From: Chloroflexota bacterium
GTDB taxonomy: Bacteria > Chloroflexota > Anaerolineae > 4572-78 > J111
DNA length: 64,000 bases
Assembly (NCBI GenBank): GCA_016860845.1
Contig: BOKF01000004.1
Location: forward strand, 293,789-357,788
Direction of reading: 5' to 3'
A model generated the notes under the pieces. That model was not told the DNA's origin. It made no database searches and was given only the letters and a program-made list of their open reading frames with translations. Within the stretch, counting starts at the first letter, position 1; every line of letters starts with the position of its first letter. Shown here piece after piece: positions 43,901 to 52,400 of this stretch. The position numbers and the translations under genes were made by a program.

Positions 43901-44570
43901 TGTCTTGATTGCCCGGTCACAGGGCAAATTGATGGAGTACGAGCAAAAAGCAGCGCGGGGAACTGATATGAGCCTCAGCCTGCAAGAGGAGCGGCGGCAC
44001 CTGGACGATCTGCGCCGGCGGCAGACTACTCGGTTGGCCGAAGTAGAACGGGCCGCCGTGTTATCCCTGGGCGCGCCGCAGATCATCGGCGTGGCCGCCA
44101 TCGTGCCGGGAGGCGAAGAAGTCGAGCCATCGCCTCCCCGCCTCATCGCCTCATCGTCTCCTCCGATGCGGCGCAGTGATGAAGTTGAAAGCGCGGCCAT
44201 GGAGTTTGTCATCGCTTACGAGCAGCAGCGGGGTTGGACGATCGAAGATGTTCATACCGAGGGGCGAGGCTACGATTTGCTCAGTCACGGACCCAACGGT
44301 GAGGTACGTTACATCGAGGTTAAGGGCCGGGCTGCCACCGGTGCGGTAGAATTGTCGGCCAACGAGTGGCTGAAAGCCGAGCAGTTGGGAGCAGATTACT
44401 GGCTGTATGTGGTCACCGAGGCGATACAGTCACCCTCCCTTCACCTTGTCCAAGACCCGGCTCATCGCCTGTCGGAGCAGGAGGTCATCCCCCAGGTACG
44501 CTACCGGGTAGCTCAAGAAGGCTGGCATCGGGTGGCCGAGTTGCCGGCTGAATATAAAGTGAACCGCTAA
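40967..44570 (+). CDS. SNF2-type helicase with C-terminal DUF3883 (DrmD-like), apparent N-terminal frameshift
   Basis: The main frame (from 41052) encodes an SNF2/DEAD-type helicase with Walker A DDPGAGKTIMIG, DEAH box VVFDEAHKL and motif VI RMGRIHRYGQ. The last 120 residues are a DUF3883 domain with a nuclease-like pattern (GYDLL...RYIEVKGR). The true N-terminus seems to start at the GTG at 40967 (VGAILSGPHWPDRVRVVRVE, then EAVTLDGQDR) in another frame. It joins the main frame near 41105-41120 at ISRVFKQTDLAGL, so one base appears gained or two lost. The domain order resembles the DISARM helicase DrmD. Two palindromic repeats are inserted in frame near 43540-43765. The stop codon lies in a third repeat. 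It is probably a defence gene acting with the methyltransferase and DUF499 ATPase downstream. Confidence 0.8.
43537..43632. repeat. Palindromic repeat, copy 1, inside helicase coding sequence
   Basis: This copy has ACCAAGACGCC at one side and CTTTGCGCCCTTCGCGTCTT...GCGGTT at the other. It is read in frame and adds Lys/Thr/Phe-rich residues (TPRKDKINKNFAPFASLRFQ). Flanking helicase sequence continues normally. Confidence 0.75.
43688..43766. repeat. Palindromic repeat, copy 2, inside helicase coding sequence
   Basis: AACCGCAAAGGCACAAAG faces CTTTGCGTTCTTGACG and GCGGTT. It is again read in frame (TAKAQSSPRENNLKENFAFL), in the same region of the helicase between two conserved parts. Confidence 0.75.
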
Positions 44571-44650
44571 GACGCAAAGGACGCGAAATTTTTAAGTTCT
44601 TTTTTCTTCACCCTATTTTCCTTGGCGCTCTTCGCGCCTTGGCGGTTAAT
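44561..44650. repeat. Palindromic repeat, copy 3, at the helicase stop codon
   Basis: GAACCGCTAAGACGCAAAGG faces CGCTCTTCGCGCCTTGGCGG. The TAA that ends the helicase is part of the repeat. Confidence 0.8.
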
Positions 44651-44667
44651 GTGGAGGAGTAGACAAA

Positions 44668-45255
44668 ATGCCTGTCACTTACACCAATCGTAAAGGCTTG
44701 ACCTACTATTTGTGCCGGGGGCTGACCAAAACCGGCAAGCCCCGCTATTACTTTGCCCGCGAAATCAAGGATGAACCGCTGGAAGAGATGCCGCCCGGCT
44801 ACACGATTAGCGAAAGCGTCAACGGCATCGTCTCCCTGGTGAAGGACCGGCCGGCGTTGATCCGGCCGGAGGAGATGGCCATCGTCGAGGCAGCGGTGAA
44901 ACGGCATCCCAAAGGGCGCAATTATCGAGTCAGCGCCAAGCACAACCGAATTGAAGTTTATGAACGGGTGGGGCCGGATGCTGAAACCTTGGTGGCGACT
45001 TTGTCACGCGAAGGCCTGCTTGATCCAGGACTGGTGGGCCGGCTTCAGGCTGAAGAGGAACGTTACGGGCAGTTCACAGCGGTACTGCGGTTTCTCTTAG
45101 CCGACGCCGAAAAACGCACTTTTGGGGTACAGCGGATGTGTTACCTGGGCAGCGTGGACGACTGGATTGATCCGAGTGTCGGGGGACCGCTGGAGCGGTT
45201 GGCCCGCGAGCTAATCCCCAAATTAGGTACTGACCGGTTTTTTGATTTATACTGA
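44668..45255 (+). CDS. Conserved protein of the defence locus, unknown function
   Basis: The 195-residue protein begins TYTNRKGLTYYLCRGLTKTG. It continues with a basic RPEEMAIVEAAVKRHPKGRN region and ends with a helical part (VQRMCYLGSVDDWIDPSVGG). No family is recognised with certainty. It stands between the helicase and the HU-like gene, in the same direction, with palindromic repeats on both sides. GTGGAGGAG lies upstream of the ATG. It may be an accessory subunit of the helicase/methyltransferase system. Confidence 0.65.
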   Translation: MPVTYTNRKGLTYYLCRGLTKTGKPRYYFAREIKDEPLEEMPPGYTISESVNGIVSLVKDRPALIRPEEMAIVEAAVKRHPKGRNYRVSAKHNRIEVYERVGPDAETLVATLSREGLLDPGLVGRLQAEEERYGQFTAVLRFLLADAEKRTFGVQRMCYLGSVDDWIDPSVGGPLERLARELIPKLGTDRFFDLY

Positions 45256-45287
45256 TAACTCAAGTTGCTACTTATGAGCAGATGAAA

Positions 45288-45368
45288 CAGATTTCACCGC
45301 TAAGTCGCAAAGTTCGCCAAGATTTTTAGAAAATTCTTCGTGTTCTTTGCGTCTTTGCGGTTCAAATA
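45288..45368. repeat. Palindromic repeat, copy 4
   Basis: TTTCACCGCTAAGTCGCAAAG faces TTCTTTGCGTCTTTGCGGTT across an A/T-rich centre. It lies between the 195-residue protein gene and the HU-like gene. Confidence 0.8.
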
Positions 45369-45435
45369 GGGTTTTCTGCCTAAAGGCGGCAACTTGGGTT
45401 ACTGATAGTTAATCTTCGGTGGAAGGGGAGTGATA

Positions 45436-45699
45436 ATGGCTTCCAGGATTCAGAAGAAAGAAATTGTTAGCCGCATTGCCAGGCGGATGGTTACGGATGA
45501 AACAAGCGCCGAAGCGTTTCTCGACGCGACGATTGAGGTTTTGTACGAAGCCTTTAAAGCGGGCGAAAGCGTGACTCTGCCCGGTTTGGGCGGCTTTTAC
45601 GTCAGGCCGGAGCCAGATAGCTGGGTCTTCAAGTTCAATCCCGGCCAAAAATTACGAGCCTTGTTTGGCTGGTCGTCCAGCTATACCGGGGAATTGTAA
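45436..45699 (+). CDS. HU/IHF-like DNA-binding protein
   Basis: The 87-residue protein has the HU fold order: IQKKEIVSRIARRM (first helix), a second helix near 24-45, and beta strands with GESVTLPGLGGFYVRP, the region matching the HU/IHF signature. The arm is shorter than in HU and the end is unusual. The ATG at 45436 has GGAAGGGGAG upstream. Histone-like proteins are unusual companions of defence genes; it might shape DNA for the helicase or methyltransferase. Confidence 0.75.
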   Translation: MASRIQKKEIVSRIARRMVTDETSAEAFLDATIEVLYEAFKAGESVTLPGLGGFYVRPEPDSWVFKFNPGQKLRALFGWSSSYTGEL

Positions 45700-45700
45700 A

Positions 45701-45785
45701 ATTAACCGCGAAGGCGCGAAGTTTTTTAAGTTTTTCTTTTTTCTTATCCTATTTTTCTTGGCGACCTTCGCGTCTTGACGGTTTA
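45701..45785. repeat. Palindromic repeat, copy 5
   Basis: AACCGCGAAGGCGCGAAG faces ACCTTCGCGTCTTGACGGTT. It directly follows the HU-like stop codon. Confidence 0.8.
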
Positions 45786-45788
45786 TTA

Positions 45789-45877
45789 TTCACCGCGAAG
45801 GCGCGAAGGGCGCAAAGTTTCTTTTTCTTCTTTTTTACCCTATACCTTTTTGGCGACCTTCGCATCTTGACGGTTCA
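45789..45877. repeat. Palindromic repeat, copy 6
   Basis: TTCACCGCGAAGGCGCGAAG faces ACCTTCGCATCTTGACGGTT. It lies in tandem with copy 5, directly before the methyltransferase start. Confidence 0.8.
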
Positions 45878-45899
45878 ATTCCTTTAGGAGCGATAAATT

Positions 45900-48716
45900 T
45901 TGACCCAACCCAAACGCCTCATCGAAATCTCCCTGCCCCTGGCCAAAATCAGCGAGCAATCGGCCCGCGAAAAATCCATCCGTCACGGTCACATCTCGAC
46001 CCTGCATATCTGGTGGGCCAGGCGACCGCTGGCCGCCATGCGCGCTGCCATCTTTGCCGCCCTCGTCCCCGCCCCTACCGATGAGACCGAACGCAAGCGG
46101 CTGGAAAGCCTGATCGAAACCATTGTGGATTGGGACCAGGTGAAAGACGGCAACAGCGAGGCCGTCGAAGAAGCCCGCCGCCTGATCCAACAAGCATTTC
46201 CCGGCGGCCCGCCTCGCCTGCTCGATCCTTTTATGGGTGGTGGCGCGACCGGCCTGGAAGCTTTGCGCCTGGGCTGCGAAACCCACGCCGTGGAGTTGAA
46301 TCCGGTAGCGCATTTGATTGAGTTGTGTACCTTGGTTTATCCTCAGAAGTACGGCAGGGGAGCCTCCCCGACCGCAGACCACCGACCGCAGACCGCCATA
46401 AGTCAGTTTGGCGGTCATAAACAAATGGCCTTACCCGGTCACGAACAGCCGGAACAATTAGAACTTTTCGGCGGTCAGCCGTCAGTCGTCGGTGGTCGTT
46501 CTTTGGCTGCCGACGTGCGCCGCTGGGGCGAGTGGGTGCTGGAGCGGGCCAAAGCCGAAATCGGCCACCTATACGCCAACCCCGCCGGCAGTGAGACGAT
46601 TGTTGGTTATCTCTGGGCACGAACCGTGACCTGTCCCAACCCGGCCTGCCGGGCCGAGATGCCTATGGTCCGCCAGTGGTGGTTGGCTCAAACCGGCACC
46701 CGCAAGTTGACCCTCAAGCCGGTGGTAGACCGGGCGGCCAAACAGGTTAATTTTGAAGTGGTCAATCTGGCCGGATCACCTGGTCATGAGGATGAGTTTG
46801 ACCCCAATGAAGGCACAACCCGACAGGGCGCAGCCACCTGCCTGGTCTGCAATCAGTCGGTGGATGGAGATTTTTTGCAACAGGCCGGGATGGACGGAAA
46901 AATAGGCCAGCGGCTTATGGCTGTGATTTACGAACAGCCCAACGCGGGCAAAGGATATCGCCCGGCGGCGACAGCAGATGAGGCTCTTTTTAAGGAAGCG
47001 GTTGAGCGCCTCCAACAATTGCAGGCAGAAAATGAAGGGTTGGTCCCTGATGAACCAATTGATCCTCGTCGTCCTTCAGCCGCCGCACGTGGACTCTCCG
47101 CTGTAACTCGTTATGGGATGCGTACATTCGGAAATTTATTCAATCCACGCCAGCTAACAGCTCTGTTGACCTTTAGTTTCCAGATCCGTGCTGCTTATGA
47201 TGCTATGTTAGCTGAGAAGATGCCTCCTGATCGAGCCAAAACTGTAGCCACATATCTCGCCCTGACTCTAAATCGAAATGCTGACTATAACTCGTCCCTC
47301 TGTCCTTGGGCAAACAATGGAGAGTACGCTGGACACACTTTTACCCGGCAAGCTTTGTCAATGATTTGGGATTATGCAGAGTTAAACCCTTTTAGTGGAG
47401 CCACTGGCGATTGGTCAGGAGCATTAGCATGGATTACCCTCGTTGTTGAACATGTGGCTCAAGTATCAAATTGGCCTGCTACGGCACATCAAGGTACAGC
47501 TACCCGACTTTCTTACCCTGAAAATTATTTTGATGCAATTATTACTGACCCTCCTTATTACGATGCTATTCCATATTCAGACCTATCTGACTTTTTTTAT
47601 GTCTGGCTAAAACGTAGTATCGGGTTCCTCTATCCAGAGCTTTTCCGTACTCCTCTCTCCCCCAAATCCGCCGAAATAATTCAACACACAGCTCGTCATG
47701 ATGGTGATGAAAGTTTAGCCAGAAATTTTTATGAGCGGGAAATGACTCGCGCTTTTGCCGAGGCTCGTCGTGTCCTTCGACCCAACGGTACTTTTGTGGT
47801 TGTCTTTGCACACAAATCTACTGCTGCCTGGGAAACATTGCTCAACAGTCTGCTAGAAGCCGATCTGGTTGTGACTGCTTCCTGGCCACTACACACTGAG
47901 ATGAGTAATCGGGCACGGGCGCGTGATACCGCATCATTAGCTTCCTCTATTTTCATCGTCTGCCGTGTACGCGCCAGCGAAACCGAGGGTTACTTTGACG
48001 ATGTGCGCCAGGAATTAGCTGCTGTCATCCGTGAGCGGCTCGATTTCTTCTGGCAGCAGAACATTCGCGGCGCGGATTTCTTCATCAGCGCTATCGGTCC
48101 GGCGGTCTCCGTTTTTGGCCGTTACCGCAAAGTCTACCGGCTGGACGGCAGCGAGGTCGGCGTGCGGGAGCTACTGGATTTGGTGCAGTCGTCGGTGGCG
48201 GAATATGCCCTGGACCGCATCCTTAATGGTGGGGCAGCGCGAGTCGGTGGCGTAGACGCAGCTACCCGCTACTACATCCTCCATCGCTGGGCTTACGGCA
48301 GCGAAGCCGTTCCTTTTGATGATGGCATGCGCCTGGCTATGGCCCTGGGCGCAGATGTGTCAGCCCTGATGGAGCGGCGCGGACTGCTAAAGCAGAGCGG
48401 CGAGTCGGTTAGTCTGCTGGGGCCAAAAGAGCGGGGCAAGTCGGAGGAGTTGGGTCTGCCCGATAAAAGCGGCCGCTCGGCGGCGGTAGTGGATGTACTG
48501 CACCGGGCCGCCAGTCTGTGGGAAAAAGGCGACCGGGATAGCCTGGCTCGCTTCCTGGCCGAAGCCGCTCGTGGTCGAGAGGACCAGGTGCGGCTGGTGG
48601 CTCAAACCATCATCAATATCTTGCCCGACGACGATGCCGAGCGGCGTTTGTTGGAAGGTTTCCTGGCCGGTCGGGATACGCTGCCGGATGTGCCGAGGCA
48701 GGAGCGGCTATTATAG
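45900..48716 (+). CDS. DUF1156 DNA methyltransferase
   Basis: The 938-residue protein begins with a DUF1156 domain (RLIEISLPLAKISEQSAREK, HISTLHIWWARRPLAA). The methyltransferase motifs follow: LLDPFMGGGATGLEALRLGC (SAM binding, near residue 105) and FDAIITDPPYYDAI (catalytic DPPY, near 545), with a Cys-rich insert between them (TCPNPACRAEM, CLVCN). DPPY fits an N6-adenine or N4-cytosine methylase. Proteins of this type recur in defence islands with DUF499 ATPases and helicases. A palindromic insert around 46360-46500 is read in frame. The TTG start at 45900 is supported by AGGAGCG. Confidence 0.88.
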   Translation: MTQPKRLIEISLPLAKISEQSAREKSIRHGHISTLHIWWARRPLAAMRAAIFAALVPAPTDETERKRLESLIETIVDWDQVKDGNSEAVEEARRLIQQAFPGGPPRLLDPFMGGGATGLEALRLGCETHAVELNPVAHLIELCTLVYPQKYGRGASPTADHRPQTAISQFGGHKQMALPGHEQPEQLELFGGQPSVVGGRSLAADVRRWGEWVLERAKAEIGHLYANPAGSETIVGYLWARTVTCPNPACRAEMPMVRQWWLAQTGTRKLTLKPVVDRAAKQVNFEVVNLAGSPGHEDEFDPNEGTTRQGAATCLVCNQSVDGDFLQQAGMDGKIGQRLMAVIYEQPNAGKGYRPAATADEALFKEAVERLQQLQAENEGLVPDEPIDPRRPSAAARGLSAVTRYGMRTFGNLFNPRQLTALLTFSFQIRAAYDAMLAEKMPPDRAKTVATYLALTLNRNADYNSSLCPWANNGEYAGHTFTRQALSMIWDYAELNPFSGATGDWSGALAWITLVVEHVAQVSNWPATAHQGTATRLSYPENYFDAIITDPPYYDAIPYSDLSDFFYVWLKRSIGFLYPELFRTPLSPKSAEIIQHTARHDGDESLARNFYEREMTRAFAEARRVLRPNGTFVVVFAHKSTAAWETLLNSLLEADLVVTASWPLHTEMSNRARARDTASLASSIFIVCRVRASETEGYFDDVRQELAAVIRERLDFFWQQNIRGADFFISAIGPAVSVFGRYRKVYRLDGSEVGVRELLDLVQSSVAEYALDRILNGGAARVGGVDAATRYYILHRWAYGSEAVPFDDGMRLAMALGADVSALMERRGLLKQSGESVSLLGPKERGKSEELGLPDKSGRSAAVVDVLHRAASLWEKGDRDSLARFLAEAARGREDQVRLVAQTIINILPDDDAERRLLEGFLAGRDTLPDVPRQERLL
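46358..46500. repeat. Palindromic insert in methyltransferase coding sequence
   Basis: ACCGCAGACCACCGACCGCA at the left side faces CGGTCAGCCGTCAGTCGTCG at the right side as an imperfect inverted repeat about 85 bases apart. It is read in frame and differs from the other repeat family. Confidence 0.5.
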
Positions 48717-48804
48717 AACCGCCAAGGCGCAAAGGACGCCAAGAGAAATAAGGGTAAGAAAAAAGAAGGAAACTTAGCGTTCTTCGCGCCTTCGCGGTGA
48801 ATAA
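48714..48804. repeat. Palindromic repeat, copy 7
   Basis: AACCGCCAAGGCGCAAAGGA faces TTCTTCGCGCCTTCGCGGTG. It begins at the stop codon of the methyltransferase. Confidence 0.8.
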
Positions 48805-48920
48805 TAAACCGCCAAGGCGCAAAGGACGCCAAGAGAAATAAGGTTAAGAAAAAGAAGAACCTTTGCGCTCTTTGCGTCTTTGCGGTGAAAACTTCGCGCC
48901 TTCGCGGTGAAACTTCGCGG
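48805..48920. repeat. Palindromic repeat, copy 8, with extra half units
   Basis: A near-exact second copy (AACCGCCAAGGCGCAAAGGA, then CTCTTTGCGTCTTTGCGGTG) stands in tandem with copy 7. Two extra partial arms (CTTCGCGCCTTCGCGGTGAA and CTTCGCGGTGAA) follow. The GTG start of the next gene may fall in the last of these. Confidence 0.75.
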
Positions 48921-49321
48921 TGAATGGGAGTCAGATAGTGGATATAGAAGAAGTTGCCAGAAATATCGTGGACAGCGCGATCAAGGTGCATCGTGCCCTT
49001 GGCCCCGGTTTGCTAGAGTCGGCCTATCAACATTGTCTGATTTATGAGTTGCGCAAACGCAGCTTTGAAGTTAAACACGAACTGGTTTTGCCGGTGGTGT
49101 ATGATGGGCAGCAGCTTGACGCCGGCTACCGGCTGGATATGCTGGTTGAGGATTGTATCATCATCGAAAACAAAGCCGTTGACCAGCTTTTGCCCATCCA
49201 CGAAGCCCAATTGTTGACCTACTTGAAACTGCGGAATTGCCAGCTTGGGTTTTTGCTGAATTGGAACGTGGTGCTGATGAAAAATGGAATCAAGCGTATG
49301 GTGAATAACTTGAACCGCTGA
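48920..49321 (+). CDS. GxxExxY protein
   Basis: The 133-residue protein has the signature GPGLLESAYQHCL near residue 29. A nuclease-like pattern of the PD-(D/E)xK type follows: GYRLDMLVED and CIIIENKAVD, giving Asp...Glu-x-Lys. GxxExxY proteins are widespread small proteins of unknown function, probably related to nucleases. The start may be the GTG at 48920 or at 48938. It is placed between the methyltransferase and the DUF499 ATPase and may be a casual guest, since its flanks are repeats on both sides. Confidence 0.8.
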   Translation: MNGSQIVDIEEVARNIVDSAIKVHRALGPGLLESAYQHCLIYELRKRSFEVKHELVLPVVYDGQQLDAGYRLDMLVEDCIIIENKAVDQLLPIHEAQLLTYLKLRNCQLGFLLNWNVVLMKNGIKRMVNNLNR

Positions 49322-49426
49322 AAACGGAACCGCCAAGACGCCAAGGACGCGAAGAAAAAATAGGGAAAAGAAAAAAGAAAAACTAAAAAAACTTTGCGTC
49401 CTTTGTGCCTTCGCGGTGAAAATAAG
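49313..49426. repeat. Palindromic repeat, copy 9
   Basis: AACCGCCAAGACGCCAAGGA faces ACTTTGCGTCCTTTGTGCCT and CGCGGTG, with a long A-rich centre. The stop of the GxxExxY gene (CGCTGA) lies in its left edge. Confidence 0.8.
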
Positions 49427-49437
49427 GAGCGAGCCGA

Positions 49438-52400
49438 ATGAACTACTCCCAAACCCTGACCAGAGCACAGACCTTGCTGCAACAGAAACACCACGCCCAG
49501 GCCGTGCAGACGGCAGCCAGCGTCCTGGAGCATCTCTTGGAAGCCCTTTATAACGAATTGTTGGGCCAGTCGCCGCCGGCGCGACAAAAGCAGTTGGTCG
49601 AAACGATTGAGCAGGTTGGCGGGGGGCAGCCCTTGAACAAGCTCACCCTGGGCCGATTGGTCAACGTCTATCGCGCCAGCAAAGCTTACGAAGATTTAGC
49701 CAGGATGCTGGGTAAGAAGTTGGTTTTCCTTAATGTCAGTGCTCTGGAACCGCTGGTAGACATTCGTAACCGCGCCGTCCACGAAGGTCAAGACCCCGAT
49801 CCGGCCGAAGCCGCTTACATTGTCAACCAGGTTGAGTTAATCCTTCGCGAAGTTGGGCGCTTGCCCCAGGCCGCCCTTGCTGCGCCAACTCTGCCGCAGT
49901 TTTTATCCCCCTGGTGGCACGAGGCCATCCCCCACCGTGACATCCGAGAAGGCCGGCTCAATCTGCGTGATTTTGCCGTGGACCTGGCCCAGGTCGTGGC
50001 AGGCCGGGCTGTGCCGGAGTACAAAGACGCCCACACGTTCTTTCGCCGCACCTTCCTGACTCGCGGCTTGCGGGCCACCCTCAAAGGGGCCATGCGCCGC
50101 CTGGCCGGCCACGACGACGGCGTGGCCATCACCCAGATGGCCACCGTTTTTGGCGGCGGCAAAACTCACACCCTGCTGGCCCTGTATCACATGGTCGCGC
50201 ATGGCCGCGATGCCGAAGTCGTTACCCTGCAGCCGGTGCAGGAACTATTAACCGAGGCCGGCCTGGCTGCTGTGCCAACCGCCCGGATCGCCGCCGTAGA
50301 TTGCGCCCAGATCAGCCCAGGCCAGCCAACCACCACTCCAGATGGCCTGACCCTGCACACCCTCTGGGGCGAGATCGCCTATCGCCTGGGCGGCGCCGAC
50401 TTCTACCAGCTCGTCTGCCAGAGCGACGAGGCCCGCGTCGCTCCCGGCAGCGAAATCCTGGACCGTCTTTTTGAAATGGCCGGTCCCAGCCTGATTCTGC
50501 TGGACGAAACCCTGTCCTACATCACCAAGGCCAGCGCCATCCCGGTAGGCCGGGGTTATCTGTCCGATCAGGCCCAGGAATTTCTGCTGGAACTAACGCG
50601 GGCCGTCAGCGCGAGCGACACCGTGGCCCTGGTGCTAACGATGACCTCCAGTGAGCCGGAGCAAATCGGCGAAGCGGCTATCCGCGCTGCCCGCGAGATT
50701 GACACCGCCACTCGCATCCTGCGCCGCACCCGCCAGGTTGAGGTCAGCGCCGAGCGAGAGGAGTTGTACGAAATTCTCAAGCGCCGCCTGTTCGACACCG
50801 AGCCGGCCCAGATCGAGGCCCAGGCCCGCATCGTGGCCCAAGCTTATTGGGACTATTACCGCGCCCACCCCAACGATTTTCCCCAGGAGGCGCAGGCCCC
50901 GGAATATCGCGAGTTGATGGTCCGGGCCTATCCCTTTCACCCGGCCCTGATCGAAATCCTGCGCGACCGCTGGGGCAGCATCAGCGGTTTTCAGCGCACC
51001 CGCGGCGTGCTGCGGCTGCTGGCCCTGGTCATCGGCGACCTGTACCGCCAGCAGCGACCAACCCCGCTGATCCAGCCGGCCCACGTCAACCTCGACAACG
51101 GCGAGATCCGGGCCGAACTGCTGGAATACGTGGACAACCGGGGCGGTTACGAGTCGGCCCTTTTCTCCGACATCGGCGGTACCGACGAGTCCAAAGCGCC
51201 CTACCTGGATCGGATCACCGGCGGCGATTACGCCCGCCATCGGATCGCTACCAGCCTGGCCACGGCCATTTTTATGTACTCCCACAGCGGCGCTACTCAG
51301 CGGGCCGCCTCGGCCGAGCGCCCTCAACTCTGGCTGGCTACCTTGCAGCCGGGTATCGTCCCGGCCCTGGCCGCCGACGCCTTGGACAAGCTCCGCGCCC
51401 GCCTGTGGTTTTTGATCATTCACGAGGGTACCTATCGCTTTGACAGCCAGCCCAACCTGAACCAAATCCTGGTCACCCGGATGGACGCCATTCGCCAGGA
51501 ACCGGAGGTCATTCAGGCTCGTTTGCGTACAACGACTGAGGAAATTGTCGGCGAGCGCATCTTTCCCGGCCTGGTCATCTGGCCTGAGGAGCCGGGGCAG
51601 GTCACCAACCGGCGACAATTGACCCTGGTCGTGCTTAGCCCGGCCCATACCTGGAGCCAAAACGAGGCGACCCAACAGCGGGTACGGACGTTTATCGAGC
51701 AAATGCTCAACAGCGCCGGTAACACCTTCCGCCAATTCAAAAACAGCCTGGTCTTCCTCCTGGCGACCGGCGAAGGAGTACGGGTGATGGAAGAGACAGC
51801 CGTGCGGCTGCTGGCTTTAGAAGCCATTGATCGTCAATACCGGGGCAGCGGTTTATCCGGGGAGCAAATGGAGGAGTTGCGGACCCAACTGGATCGGGCG
51901 CGCAAGGGATTGCCCGGCGCAGTTTGGGGCGCTTACACGGTGACTATCGCCCCTTCCGGCCAAGTAAAGGATGAAGGCGGAACGCTTCGCGTGAAGGCGG
52001 AAGAAGAATTTCATCCTTCATCCCTCATCCTTCATCCTTCCCTCTGGGTGCGGCAGGAGCACGGCTTTCCCGGCTACCGGCCTGGCGAGCACACCCTGGC
52101 TGGACGGGTCCGTAAACGGCTCCTGGATGACGAACGGCTGTTGGAGCGGCTGGACCCCCGCCTCATCAGCGAAGGTAAAGGCGAGCAGTGGCAGCTCTGG
52201 CCGGCCGAGGACGAGAAAATCAATGTCGCCACGTTGTGGGATTATTTCTGCCGCTTCCCCTATCTGCCGATGCTGACCGGTCCAGAAGCCTTGCAGCAGA
52301 CCATTACCTGGGGCGTACAACGCGGCTTGTTCGCCTACGCCTTGGGCGATGGCACAACCTTTGATACCCTCTACTTCCGCGAATCCTTACCAACCGGTGG

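Noticed and set aside
43537..49426. CRISPR array
   Set aside because: The repeats are palindromic, unevenly spaced, contain no unique spacers of equal length, and no cas genes are present.
50635..51735. 366-codon minus-strand frame
   Set aside because: Antisense shadow of the DUF499 ATPase.
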